Shown here piece by piece: positions 26,291-38,742 of a DNA stretch of 64,000 nucleotides; within the stretch, counting starts at the first letter, position 1; each line of letters starts with the position of its first letter. The notes under the pieces were generated by a model. That model saw nothing but the letters and a program-made list of their open reading frames with translations. It made no database searches and was not told where the DNA came from. The position numbers and the translations under genes are program-made. This DNA is from Dillenia suffruticosa (taxonomy: Eukaryota > Streptophyta > Magnoliopsida > Dilleniales > Dilleniaceae): contig JAVTVX010000010.1 of assembly GCA_033439265.1 (NCBI GenBank), positions 4,464,001 to 4,528,000 on the forward strand. The letters are read 5' to 3'.

Positions 26291-27378
26291 AAAATCGAGA
26301 CATAGTTAGTTGTAGTCCAGTTAAAGTCGGAGCAAAAGCCAAATGTAAAAACAAATCACAAAACAAATGAAAAACAAACAATAAAAATCAAAACCAAAGA
26401 AATACCAAAACCTAACCAAGCAAGCAAACCAAAATCTCACAGTAAATCCTCACACACCACTCTCCAGAAGCTAAAAAAAAAAATCAGCAATAAACATGAA
26501 GAGCAGCAAAACAACACAAACCCAAATAAAACCTTATAAATACAAACCCTGAGAACAGAGCAAAATCGCCTCTATACATCATCACTATTAGGCACACCAC
26601 TCTTCTCAACAGAAACTAAAAAAACAACATTTTTGAATTAGAAACAAATACAAAGAGCAGCAAGTAAAATAAGCGTCGAACAAAGTAAATGTTTAGAAGC
26701 AAAGACAGACAAACCGTCACAAGGGAGAGGAATCACTCTCATAATCAGCACCCAAAACCAAACGTCTCCATTTGCCCTACTCAAAGAGTAAGAGAGAGAG
26801 AGAGAGTGAGCGCATGTGTCCAGCCTTTATAGAGAGATAAAAGAGAGACAGAGAGAGAGCATCTAATCGTGCAAAATACAATGAGTACTCAAAGGATGGC
26901 CTCCATTGACCTCTTTTTTTTCAAAAGTACAAAGATAAGGTAATTTTACAAAAATCTCCAAATCCCCCAATCGTCGCACAAGAGCAAAAAAAATGAAACC
27001 ATTCTGAAATATAAATAGGAATAAAAAGGTAAATCACGACGAAGTCCTCCCAACCACCCCAAACATGCCTTCAGTGAAATCAGTCACAAAATCTACTCCA
27101 TTAATGTTTCTAACAAGAGAGAAAGAGAGAAAGAGAAAGAAAAAAAACACATTAATGTTTCTAAAATGAAATGAAATGAAAAGAAAAAAAAAAGAGAGGA
27201 AAAAAAAAAGAAAACAACGGGTCACATCATGTCATTAACATATATTAAGATATCTAAATGATATTTTTAATTTAACAAAAAATTGAAATTTTATCCTTAA
27301 ATAAAAAAAAGTGAAAATTCTCCTTTTAATAACATATTGGCCAAAGGTTTGTGTGCTTGATACATTATTTGCTGGAAT
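26291..27378. other. Intergenic stretch between the array and the Copia nest
   Basis: No gene is seen. The minus strand is T-rich with GA repeats near 26790-26860 and A/G-rich low complexity at 27110-27210. Confidence 0.5.
26827..26836 (-). promoter_or_regulatory. Possible promoter pointing into the array
   Basis: On the minus strand TCTATAAAGG stands between GA-rich stretches, and the sequence below it (26.3-26.8 kb read on the minus strand) is T-rich like plant leaders and introns. If active, transcription would run leftward through the array. No transcript evidence is available, so this is only a candidate. Confidence 0.25.
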
Positions 27379-27383
27379 TAAAT

Positions 27384-27913
27384 TGTTAGAATACATGACA
27401 GGTATAATACATGTTTTTAATGTAAAAATTGAATCAAAATAAAGTAGAAGAAAAAAAGAAGATTTTGAGTTATCTCCGATTATACTTTTCTCCTTTACTT
27501 TCGGTGATCGTAAAAACTCCAAAATGTTTCTTGAGACATGCACAAACCTTCTAAACCATCAATTTTCACTCAATAGATGGTCTCAAGTCACGAAATTTGG
27601 ATTTAGGGACCTAATACACTAGGAGAATGTTTATATATATTTTCAACTATTAAAAAATCATTAAAATTTTATAATTGTCGTTCTAAATTATTGTTACACA
27701 TTATGGGAAGATAATTAAATGTTCAAAATGGAAAAACAATGATTAATTATTTGGAAGTTTGAATGGACTACTAAAATCCGGTCAAATGCAACCCAATTCA
27801 AATTTTTTATATTTTTTATCACATTTAATCTATTTTAATTATGATTTTTCTATTAACTTAATTTTGAATGCGCTAACTTATGGAATTTAAATTTCCATTA
27901 AATATTTCTAACA
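27384..27913 (-). repeat. 3' LTR of the nested-host Copia element
   Basis: 530 bases, TGTTAGAA...TTTCTAACA. Just inside it, on the minus strand, the purine-rich AGTAGGAAAA is the probable polypurine tract. It has about 45 bases not present in the right LTR. Confidence 0.85.
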
Positions 27914-28249
27914 TTTTCCTACTAGGCTCGATAAACTAAATTGAAATCAAAATCAAATCAATTTTTTATGAAAAGACAATAAACAAGTCACGACGATAAA
28001 ATCTTTAAAAGCGAGTATTATCTTCCACGTACCAAATGCATTTTATTCTCTATTCTTATAATGACATTTATTTTATAAATAAACCATATATTTATTTAGA
28101 ATCCAAATTTAACGAATTTATCTTAAAACAAAATATGTGTACTATTTTATTGAGAAAATTTAATCTTAAATTTCATTTAAATAAAATAATAAACTCATTT
28201 TACAACATGATTTCTGAATCTATTTGGTGGCATGCCTTTGGTTAAGAGA

Positions 28250-30967
28250 TCAGCCAATATACAATCAATGTTAATATATTAGATTTCAACTTTATTTCCA
28301 ACACTCTTTCCCTAATGGTTAAATATTTTATGTTGATATATTTATTTCAATTACTACTCTTATTATTTTTAACCAAAAATATAATAACTGAATTATCATA
28401 AAATATATATAATGATCTAAATATAGAATTTAAAACCCTAAGTCCGGATATGAAACTCTTGAACCATACCGCATGTAACGTAATCTTAAAACATGTAACG
28501 AATTTAGCTTCCATGATGGATGTCGTAGTTAATGTCTGTTTTGCACACCTCCACGATATAGTTCCATTGGCTATCACAAAAATGTAACTCAACGTGAATT
28601 TTTTAGATTCAACACAGCTGGCAAAGTCCAAATCCAAATACCTGACTACTTCTAGACTGTTAGTTCTTCTGTATGTAAGTATGTGTTTTTTGGTGTCTTG
28701 TAGATATCTCAACACATTTTTTTTATAGTTTTCCAATATTCTAAATTTGGGTTACTTTGATATTCATTCAACATCCCCACAGCATACACTATATCAGATT
28801 TTATACAAATTTGTGCATATATAAGATTTCCAACAATGGAAACATAAGGGATATTATTAAGTCTATCACTATTGAAAATCGAGTTATATTTGGTGAATAG
28901 TTTTCCATCCTACATCTCTTATATACTTTATTAATGTATGTCTCTTAAAATAGTTCCAAAAGCTTATAGAATCTATTTCAATATATTTTTATGCCGATAA
29001 CATAAGATGCATCACTTAAATCATTTATCTCAAAATTCTTAAAAAATAACTATTTTACTTCTTATCATCTATGCATCCACATATAGGATAAGAAAACAAA
29101 ATCTTTTCACACTAATCTTGAGGTATATACACTGATTCACAATTTTTTCTTCAAAACCAGATGAAATAACTACAGTGTAGAATTTCAAATACCATTGGTA
29201 TGAGATTTGTTTCAGCTCATATATGGATTTCATAAGTTTACACACTAAATGCTCACCAGCACAAAAGGAGAATCCTTTCTATTGACACATGTAAACCTTT
29301 TTCTCTCATTCCCTATTAAGGAAAGCCATTTTCATATCCATTTGTTACAACTCTAGGTTGAAATGTCCTACAAGTGGCAGAATGATACGAAGAGAATTTT
29401 TCTTAGATACAAGAGAAAATATTTTCAAATAGTCGATTTCTTTCCTTTGGGTGAATTTTTTAGCAATTAGTCTTATATTGTATTTCTCGATATTATCTAA
29501 TGAGTTAGTTTTAGTCTTGAAAACTCATTTACATCCAATAGGTTTTATCACATCTGATAATTATACAAAATTCCAGACTCCGTTGCTCTTTATGGAGTCC
29601 ACCTTATCTTTCATTGCGTTCAACCATAAGTTTGAGTTCTTAGAGCTCATGGCTTGTGAAAACATTTCCATATCCTTTAGGGCTCAAGATTAGTGGTATG
29701 TTGGAGTCCTCCAACTCTAACGTTATAGTTAAACTCCTGAAAGTATACCACATAGTCATCAGGCACAGTTGATCTTTTTTTCAAGCGGATTTCCTTAATA
29801 TTGATTTAACATTCTTCATAGGAGAAAATTGACCAACTTGATCTTAGTCAGCTATTTGTGGAATTTCGTAGTTGTTATCTGTACCTTGATTTATGTCTAT
29901 ATGCACTTGAGAGTCATTTTGGATTACAACTAACTTGGTACTTGAATTTGAAAGGATACTTGATGGTTCCTTTTCAGGAGCTAAGTTTTGAAAGTATTAT
30001 ATCATACTGATCAATTCATTTTCTAGAAATCTAGTATTTCTAGATTTCACAAATCTAGTATGATAGAATGGATAATAAAACCAGTATCTTTTGGACTTAT
30101 CAGTATAACCGACAAAGTATCCATTCATGGTTCTTGGATCCACCTTTTTTTCATGGATTGTAAACCCTTATCTTTGTAGGATGACCCCAAATGTGTACAT
30201 GTTTTAAACTAGATTTTCAACCCTTAAATAACTCGAAACGAGTTTTGATTATAGTTTTGGTTAAAAACCTATATACAATGTATATTGCTGTCTTTAGAGT
30301 TTTAGTGCATAAGTGTTTAACCAGTTTGGAGTTAGCCATCATATTTCTAATCATATCAAGCAAGATCTTATTCCTTTTTTCAGTTATCCCATTTTGGTCT
30401 GGTGAATTAGATATGATATATTGGACAATAATCTCATTTTCTTGAAGGAACTTTACAAATGGATTTGGTGTTTATCTATTTTATGTATATCTTCCATAGT
30501 ATTCCCCACTTTATCTAATATCGTGACTTTTATTTGATTACAGCATTATTTCTCTACTTATACCTTGAAAATTTTAAAGATATCCAATGATTTATCCTTA
30601 TAATGAAAGATATAGAGATACATATAACGTGAGTAGTCATTTATAAATGAGATGAAATAACTATAACCATACAACTCTGTATCTAGAGAATAAGTATCTG
30701 TATGTATGATCTTATTTAATTCTGAACTCTTCTTGACACCCTTTTTTAGTCTAATTGTTTGCTTTCCCTTAATTCAGTACACACAAATCTCTAAATTGTT
30801 AAAATTTAGAGTATCAAGTACCACATCGATTGTCAAATTTTCTATCCTTTTTATGGAGATATATTTTAATTTTTGGTACCATAATATGAAAGAGTTTTCC
30901 TGAATGACACTGCTTTTAATTTTTCATATGTGTTATATTTATACAAGCATTATTTTGTAAAATAATA
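28250..30967 (-). pseudogene. Copia integrase, reverse transcriptase and RNase H remnants
   Basis: Read on the minus strand. The integrase part (about 30.97-30.3 kb) shows a decayed pre-integrase region, then ELNKIIHTDTYS and YFISFINDYSRYMYLY. A connecting region has GYFVGYTDKSKRYWFYYP near 30100. Reverse transcriptase shows WLNAMKDEV, KPIGCK and KTKTNSLDNIEKYNIRLIAK near 29.45-29.66 kb and FLNREM near 29.33 kb. RNase H (28736-28350) shows VLRYLQDTKKHILTYRR, ISWRCAKQTLTTTSIMEAKF and IFYDNSVI. Stops and frameshifts occur every 50-150 residues. The order is integrase before reverse transcriptase, so this is Copia and not Ty3. Confidence 0.85.
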
Positions 30968-31080
30968 CTATATGTAACACCAAAAAAAAAAAAAAAAAAG
31001 AAAATGGAGACGCAGCGTTTTGGGGCAAAACGCTGCGTCCCCAATTGATTTGGGGATTAGGGTCCAACCCTAATCCTTCT

Positions 31081-31084
<4 letters not shown>

Positions 31085-31135
<51 letters not shown>
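31085..31135. repeat. (CT)n microsatellite in the solo LTR
   Basis: About 50 bases of CT repeat, followed by codon-like CTT repeats to about 31235. Open frames across it are low complexity on both strands and are not genes. Confidence 0.95.
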
Positions 31136-31137
<2 letters not shown>

Positions 31138-31464
31138 CCACCGCGGCATCGCTCCTTCACCGTGAGCTCCGCCGCCAACGGATTGCCGCCTTCTCCTTCT
31201 CTTTCTTCTTCTTCTTCGTCTTCTTCTTCTTCTTTCCCCCTCGCGATCTCTCTCCCTTCTGCCTCGCCTTCCTCCGCCACGAGCCACAAGCTCCACCACC
31301 GCAAGCCTCCGCGAGTGCAACCCAGCGCCTTTGCACGCGAGCGAGCCACGGCGCGTCCTCCCGCCTGTACGCTACAGCGCGAGGGCGAGCGCGCCACAGC
31401 GCATCTGCGCACGAGCGCGCCTCTGCACACGTGCATGCCTCTATGCTCGAATGCGAGCGAGAGT

Positions 31465-31571
31465 GAGCCAGGCCACGAGCAGGACCGAGCCCGTAGCGCG
31501 AGCCCAGGCCACGAACAGGACTAAGCCCGCAGCGTGAGCCCAGGCCGCGAGCAAGACCGAGCTCGCGCGCG
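31465..31571. repeat. GC-rich 36-base tandem repeat in the solo LTR
   Basis: Three copies of a unit containing GAGCCCAGGCCACGA start near 31465, 31500 and 31536. GC-rich GCCCGCAGGCCCATC-type repeats follow to about 31790. This is a GC-rich island in otherwise AT-rich DNA. Confidence 0.8.
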
Positions 31572-34104
31572 CGAGCCAGGGCGCGAGCCAGCACACGAGC
31601 ACCAGCCCACAAGCCACTGCAGCCCGCGAGCCACTATTGGCCCGCAGGCCCATCAGCTGCAGGCCCATCGGCCCACCAGCCCGTAGGCCCATCAACCCGC
31701 TAGCCCACTGGCCCGCTGATCCGCGAACCCACAAGCCCGCTGTAGCCCACGACGACGGCCCGTGAGCCTGTGACAGCCCACGAACCTCCATGCAAGTAAC
31801 TAATTTAGAGTTTTGATTCTGATCTAAGTGTTTAGATCTAACAAATAAATCTTATTTTGATAGGAAACACTACAGATTTTGGAGTGATCGAAGAGACATT
31901 CGGACGAAACTCTGCATTTCGAGAAAACCCTAGGTGAGGTGATTTCGGCTCTAATTAATAAATTGAAAGAATCGAGGATTGAATCTAAGATGAAAGGTTC
32001 TGTATATGTTTAGAGTGTAAGTAGAATGCGAATAGAATACAATTTCTGAAATGATTATATGTGACTTTGAAGGTTAAGTATAGAATGTTACAGAAACTAG
32101 ATGGTCTGATACGAAAGAAGCATATTATATAATCATAAAATCATGTCGAGTTAATTCGAATGGTTTCCCTTAGAGTTAAACTTTGAAATATGCATGAAAG
32201 TATCTGGGTTGTAGGATTGGAATGAAATAAGCCATAAAGTGGAGGATATTGTATATTTCATGTCTTTCTTAGGTTGTTTTGAGTAGTTAATTGGCAAAAT
32301 GGTATGTAGGACGAAAGGTAGCTTAAAAATGGTGATCAGAGCTTAGGGATGATTGAAATCGTTTTCATTATAAGTTATTTAACATATAGACAATCTAAAT
32401 ACGATCTCAGTATTATGAAAATGGATAAACTTTAAAGATACTTGAGAAATTGATAATAAATTTTGATAATCTGATTAGGTTGATCTTTTTGGAGACTCGA
32501 GAAATCAGATTGGATTTGTTTTGAAAATAGGGAGTGATAACCCTCCCTGAACTGTGAGTGAGACTTTGACATTCGCTATTGATTGAAAACCATGTTTCAA
32601 AAATACTTTTTAAATGACATGTTTCTGTAAAATGTATGATTGTTAGAACTTTCGAATATTTTATGAAATGTTTTGTGACCTTTTGAGTATCTTAATTTCT
32701 GACTTTATTGATATGTATTCATGAGTTTTGATAACTGAATATTATACCACATTTTCGACATATTGATATGTTTTAATACTTCCACTGCATTGGCACATAG
32801 TTTTAAATGGATTTACTTATATATTGGGCTGTATGCCCGGCCGACGTTATGATATGATGCATGGGGCTATATGTCCGGTCAACATGGTGATGGGATGCAT
32901 GGAGCTACGTGCCCAGTCGATATGATATTATGATATACTTCCTATAGCATCCGTAGGTACGAAGGACATCTGGTAGAGGCACCCCTTGTGTCCGGATACG
33001 TTTCGGCCGGAACTATCCCCCAGATCGTCATGTGTATGGGTGTTCCAGGTTGACCCTCATCGGAGAGGGCGTTAAATATGGCTCAGTCTAGCACCAGGCG
33101 GGGGCACCATACATGGCCGACTAGTTATATGTACATTATTATTATTTACAAGTTAGTTGGAGTAGCATGTGACCAACATTGGGGCAGAGAGCCATTATTT
33201 AATACTTGCATTTGGAAAAAAACCCCAATGCGTCGTTCTTGGTCGAGGTAGACCATTGCCGGGTTGTTTGATTGGCCGGCTCTTTATGAATTGATTTCCA
33301 CATTGGATGCATATGTTATTTTCAAATGTGTGTCTGATGATATCTGATTTGTTGAAACAGCACGTTATTTTTCCCACACTTGATATTGTGTTTCATGTTT
33401 TGACACTCCAAGTTCACCCTCGATATTGATAGTATGATGTCAATCCCCTCACTTACTGAGTATCCTTCCATAGATACTCACCCCTCGTTTTCTTTCCCAC
33501 AGGATTAGTGTTGGACCGAGAAGATATTGTTGGATTTGTATAATTGTGATGCGAACGTGATATCACTGGGCTTGGGTATGGATATTTTCATCTCTTTCGC
33601 TACGATGATTGGTGATATCGTTATGTATTGGAAATTTTAGTTTGACCAATGTATTTATCTAATTTTTTTTGGGATGACTGTATAAATTATGAATATTTAT
33701 TCGTGAAACCCTCATATTGATTTATTTCGTTGTATTGAGACATTTGTAAATATTTAAAAATAACTTGAGAATTTATTTTATATATGAGTAGAATTTAGGT
33801 CCGCTCGGAGTGACGGCTGCTCATGCTCTAGTTGGGCATGACAGTAGAGGTCTGTGGATAGGTCTGTTGGAAAAATTTTATAGTTTTGCATTGTTTTGGA
33901 TGTTAGCTGTGACAGTGATTGATTTTGGAGAGACCGGAATGACCATTTGTTTATTTACATGATGACTATGGATAAACAGGTCAAATTGTACTTGGGAAAC
34001 CTCCGAAATATGGGGAGATTCTGCCCGATTTTCTATAAAAATATAGTTGGCATTCAGGCTAACAGGCAGCTGTTCACGATTCCGGTTCAGGGCGTGACAC
34101 TATA

Positions 34105-34529
34105 CAACCCATTTAATAACGGATCATAACAAACGATATTTCAACTATAAAATAATATTATTTTATTACTAAATTAGAAAACGTAACTGAATTGTATAAG
34201 TTTTAAAACAAAAATAAATTTTCTAAAAAATATATGTATATAAAACACTCTCTCCAATTGCAAACATGCTTGCTGGCCAGAATAAGATCGCAATCGCTAA
34301 TACCCTTTACCCATGAGCTAATCTTGTTATCCAAATATATGAGTTGTTTATGATCCGCTGATTTCCTTAGGTTTTGCAGGCCCTACAATATATTCAAAAT
34401 ATTGATGGTATAACTAAATTCAATCTATTATGTGTTATGAGAAATCTCAGTTATACAATATTTATAACAAATTAATGAGATTTTCTTACCTTTATTCTCA
34501 AGCCACCACTTGTATTTAGCATAATCCTA
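34105..34529 (-). pseudogene. Copia gag zinc-knuckle end and protease remnant
   Basis: This is the part of the Copia element lying between its two insertions. On the minus strand it begins DYAKYKWWLENKG, the continuation of the gag zinc knuckle whose first half (KKKGHMK) lies at 40296 and above. It then shows KISSWVKGISDCDLIL, resembling a Copia protease segment. At its low end NGLYS continues across the solo LTR into the pre-integrase region. It contains stops. Confidence 0.7.
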
Positions 34530-34935
34530 CTTTGCACCTGTTTGGCATGTTTTTTTTAGTTTCTCTTCTCTTTTTACAGAAAAGTAGAAATTAATAACTT
34601 TTAAAATAAAGTTAAAAATTGTTTGACATTTTTAACTTTTAAACTACTTATATATTCCTTTTTATAAATTAGTTATTTGATAAAACAGTTTTTAGAAACT
34701 CAATGTTTAATAAAATTACCATAAAAGGCATATACATAAAATATAATTTTTTCTCTTTACCATCGATTGATTAAAAATTGATATATTGACATTTTAAAAA
34801 TAAAATGTATAAATATTAATAATTAAAATAAAAATTTATTGATTATTTTTCTAAACAATTAAAATCAAACATTTATAAATATAAAATCATTTTTATATAA
34901 CATAAAAAAATTAAGAAATTCGAAAATAATATAAA

Positions 34936-36245
34936 TCATATATTTATATTTTCCATCAATGAAGCTGTTATTTGATTGTGAATTCTATTCATATAACTAT
35001 CGCTCACTTCTCTTCTATAAGTAGATGAACCCATTTCTTCAATAATATTTCTTTTATTCATAAACTCTAAAGTGTAATTGGGGTTACGATCATATCTATC
35101 AAACTCCTCATCTTTGCCATAGTTTTGAATGAAGTTATGAAGTATTGCGGTTGCAACAATTATCTTTTCTTGTTTCACCAATGGAAATGGCTTAATATCC
35201 TTTAAAATATGCTGCCTATTTTTCCAAACTCCAATCATTCATTTTACGACATTTCTCAATAAAGAATGTGCATGGTTAAATATTTATCTTTCACCTTGTG
35301 GCTGGCTGCATCCCCTAAAATCAGAAATGTGATATCTCTCACCTTTATAGGATGCTAAATACCCTTTCAAATTAAGATATCCAACATCCACTATATAATA
35401 TTTATCTACAAAACATAATATTTGATTAATAGTTAATTTTAAAAAAAAAAATCATTTCAATATTTGTATAAAGTATAAATAAAATTATACCTTTTGGTAG
35501 ATGAGAGAACAAACTTTTCATTTTTTCAATTACAATTGAAAGAATTCTACTGTCATGTGCAGTATCAGGCTAACCAACAACAATAAAAATAAATAACATG
35601 TTAAAGTTGCACAATACCATGACATTGTGTGTTGGAACTCCCTTTCGACTAATGAAACAATTTTGATTATTGCCAGGAGGAATAACAGGTATATGTGTAT
35701 CATATATAGCACCAATGCATCTTTTAAAATAAGGCCAATATCTACTATCATTTTTAATTTTGGCCAAAATTTCTTTAAATTCAAAATTCGGAGTTGTTTT
35801 GACTTGCTTAGCTCACAAACATAAAGCCTCTAAAACTTTAACAAACTTCCTACTTACAGTCTCTCATGATTTTCCAAATTTATTTTGATCATTACGAATT
35901 TGTTTGACTGTGTTCACAAGTCCAAAAAAACATAGCGACTGCTTTTAATTCTGTCATATTTTTAGATTGTTGTAACCATCCCTTGTTTTTCAATAAATCC
36001 GTAAGTTTTAATACAACATGTGGTTCCATTCTAAATATTCTATAACTTTCACCTGGAGTGGTAATGGTTTCCCGAATCCAATTCCAGTTATCAGAATAAT
36101 TAAATTTGTTACCTTGTTTCAATTAATATTTCATGTGATATGCACCCACTATTGCTACTGCTTCATAAAGTTTTTGAAAAAATTTTGCTCGTTTTCTTCG
36201 TTTTACAACTCCTGTCGGTGCTCTAATATCATTACAATCTATCTG
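34936..36245 (-). pseudogene. Harbinger DDE transposase, inactive
   Basis: The minus strand shows YRIFRMEPHVVLKLTDLL and GWLQQSKNMTELKAVAMF (about 36.05-35.93 kb), YWPYFKRCIGAI (35.74-35.70 kb), AHDSRIL (about 35.55 kb), RYHISDFRG (about 35.3 kb) and ATAILHNFIQNYG (about 35.14 kb), in HARBI1-type order. Stops and frame changes separate the blocks. The first catalytic Asp, expected after GAI, is Tyr followed by Asp where Gly is normal (35704-35699). The third acidic position, before the W/F-G-V-K block, appears as Lys. The second Asp is kept. It cannot be active. Confidence 0.85.
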
Positions 36246-36559
36246 TATAAGAATACCAAAATACATAAATTTAAACCAAATATTTATATCATATCAAATA
36301 TATTAATATGTAGCACAAATATCCATATAAATATAATATACAATAACAAACTGAATTTTAATTCTAATATTTGGGGTTAGCCATAGACAAATTTGAAAAA
36401 GATATAAAATGAATGAATGAAATAATACAACAAAAAGGATATATATATATAAATAAAATAAAATAAAAAGAAAAGAAAGAGAAAAAGAAAAATAGATAAA
36501 TAAATCAATAAAAAAATATCTAAAATATATTAGTTTAATTTATATGAATTCTCCTATGC

Positions 36560-37700
36560 CATCCATTCTTATTCAAAACAATTTTCTCTTCTAAACCCTT
36601 ACCTTCCATGTCTTTACGGATAATTTGCATCCAAATTTTCAGCGATTTATCTCTATGTTACTAAATCTCCTATATTTAAATTTTTAGGTCTCTTAACCGA
36701 TACATCTTTGGGTTTTCTTTGCACATGCCCGAACCACCTCAGACGATACTCTCTCATCTTATCCACAATTGAACTAACTACTAATTTGTTACGAATTTTT
36801 TCATTTCTAATTTTATCTCTTCTATTTTTTCCATATATCCACCTAAATATTCTTATTTATGTTATAACCATATTTTATTCTTGTCATTGTTTTATAGTCC
36901 AGACTCAATACCACACAATAGTGTAGGTTTAACCATGATTTTGTAGGACTTTCCCTTTAAATACAATGGTATCGTGAGATCGCAAAGAATTCTAAATAAT
37001 GTTTTCCATTTCATCCAACCCGTTTGGATACTATAGTTCACATCTTCATTTATATTGCTATTATTTTAAATGATGGAATCTAGATATTTAAATCGTTTAC
37101 TTTTGGATACATCTTACCCATCTAACCTGATCATTTTTTTATCATTTTGATAACTGTTGCTAAATCTATATCTCAAATATTCGGTTTTCGATTTGTTCAA
37201 TCTAAACCATCTGGATTTTGATGTAAATCTCCATAATTCTAGTTTAGCAGTAACACTCTCCCTAATTTCATCAATTAATACTATATCATTTGCGAAAAAG
37301 TATATACCATGATATTTCATTTTAAATATTTTTTGTGATTTCGTCTATTATAATTGTAAGAGGAGGGAATTTAATGCCAAACTTTGATGGAACCCAGTTT
37401 AATAGGAAAATTATCACTCAAATCCCTACAAGTTCTTATGCTGGTTACAACTTCCTAATATATATCTCTAATGAGATTAATGTATTTCAATGATATCCAT
37501 TTTTTTATCAAGGTCCACCACAATAAGTCTTTAGAAACCTATCATATGCTTTTTTTAAGTCAATAAATACCATATGTAGATCTCTCCTATGTACTATATA
37601 TTTCTCCATCAGATGTCTTAACAAGTGAATTGTTTTCTTGGTGAATTTTTTTGATATAAATATAACCAAAAGTAAATAAATATGAAATAATAAGAAATTC
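36560..37700 (-). mobile_element. RTE-type LINE fragment inside the Harbinger element
   Basis: Reverse-transcriptase blocks on the minus strand: TIHLLRHLMEKY and DLHMVFIDLKKAYDR (37.6-37.53 kb), FANDIVLIDEIRESV with KLELWRF (37.3-37.2 kb; FADD has become FAND), LNKSKTEYLRYRF, and the C-terminal KMREYRLRWFGHVQRKP (about 36.75 kb). This order is that of plant RTE LINEs. The 5' part is missing. It separates ORF1 from the transposase. Confidence 0.85.
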
Positions 37701-37754
37701 AAAATTTAAATAATAAATATCAAATCAAATTATAAACAATTCAAAACTTTATAA

Positions 37755-38742
37755 TTTTGCTTTCTCTAAATTATAGTTATACAGAAGCCACTCTATCTTA
37801 TCTTCTGCACTTGGTAAAAACATAAGAATTACTTTATTTTTATCAACTTGCATTAAATTTATAGTCCAACCAAATTGCTCCCTAGTCAAAGCCCCTTCTT
37901 CTTTCAAAGATTTCAATTCTCTAATGCATTTTGGAGTTGAGTACTGTCCAATAGCAGTAGATATCGCTAATATTTCAACAGTTTCATTTGCATTGTGACT
38001 TTCTACAGCATCAACAATTCAGTTTATTGCTTGTCTCATGCTCTCTACTGTCCCAATCTTACCCTTTGACATTTTTTTCCTAGACACTATTCTTTTTCTC
38101 TTGAGTTGATTATTTGCAATAGGACTAAAATCTTCATCTAAAATCAAGTCTTCATTATCAAGTTCAAAACCATCTTTTTGCGTAATCGGATTAACATTTT
38201 CATCATTGTTCTCATTAGGAATACTTATCACTAGTGTCTATACTTGTTGACTAGTTGCTACTGTTTCTCCAAATATGAATTCCAATTTATCATGATATTC
38301 TAGTCCATTATAGCAAAATTTAGCATATTTTGGATTTTCTTATACAATCATCAAAATCAAATATAAATAAAATATAAACAAAAATGCATTATAATATGCA
38401 ATAGCAGAAAATCTAAAATTATAAATAACTACCTTTATTTTGGCTTCCCACCATGTTTCATCGGTTTCAATAGTTCCTGTCTCATGGTTCCACCCCAAAC
38501 CTATCTATTTTCCTTAATTGTAGCCATTTTGTTCATTCAACTTTTAGACTATCCATCCTATTTTTTAATTGCTTTGGACTATAGTTTTTATTAGCTCGAG
38601 TATTAAAATTATCAACAACAACCTCCCATCTCTTGGCTTTAAATGAAAGTCCTCGTTTTTTATGAATCTTATCAATGCAAACTTGAAATAAGATTTTAGT
38701 AGTATTTAAATCCCACTTAACATTATTTTTTTGGTTTTTCAA
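37755..38742 (-). pseudogene. Harbinger ORF1, Myb/SANT-like DNA-binding protein, broken
   Basis: It starts near 38742 with WDLNTTKILFQVCIDKIHKK, then RWEVVVDNFNTRANKNYSPK and QLKNRMDSL, a Myb/SANT-like domain typical of Harbinger ORF1. After an interruption it continues WNHETGTIETDETWWEAKIK (about 38.49-38.43 kb) and a C-terminal region ending near 37755. ORF1 proteins help bring the transposase to the nucleus and DNA ends. Frameshifts and stops are present. Confidence 0.75.

Larger units (their letters stand above)
11760..26300. repeat. Large hierarchical tandem array with GTTCTGC/GCAGAAC words
   Basis: This 14.5-kb gene-free block is built from related units. A segment of about 130 bases (GTTGGTGTAATTAATTTTAA and what follows) recurs eight times, starting near 12000, 14550, 16083, 17507, 19519, 20917, 22945 and 24353. 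From the third copy on, spacing alternates between about 1.4 and 2.0 kb, so the real unit is a dimer of about 3.43 kb. Between these segments are clusters of TAGTTCTGC and GCAGAACTA words in both orientations. No protein-coding match was found. It could be a satellite-like array, or tandem copies of an unknown non-autonomous element produced by unequal recombination. Confidence 0.85.
30973..34099 (+). mobile_element. Solo LTR, 3.1 kb, probably Ty3-type (Tekay/Del-like)
   Basis: It starts TGTAACACC and ends GGCGTGACA, and is flanked by CTATA at 30968-30972 and 34100-34104. No polymerase region is inside. Length and content (three 38-base repeats around GGGCTATATGTCCGG near 32.83-32.93 kb, and CTTACTGAGTATCC followed by ACTCACCCC near 33.45 kb) fit the long LTRs of Tekay/Del chromoviruses. 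Removing it with one CTATA restores the Copia frame as GLYSIILQNN. The class call is from resemblance; the insertion itself is well supported. Confidence 0.8.

Noticed and set aside
11760..26300. CRISPR-like reading of the repeated short words
   Set aside because: Spacing is irregular, words are inverted and degenerate, and the genome is a plant; no cas-like gene exists.
30939..31791. Long open frames in several phases (Ser/Pro/Arg/Ala-rich)
   Set aside because: They read through CT and GC-rich repeats of a solo LTR; openness in five frames reflects composition, not coding.
36708..36926. 72-codon plus-strand frame
   Set aside because: It is the complement of the RTE LINE C-terminal region read on the minus strand.
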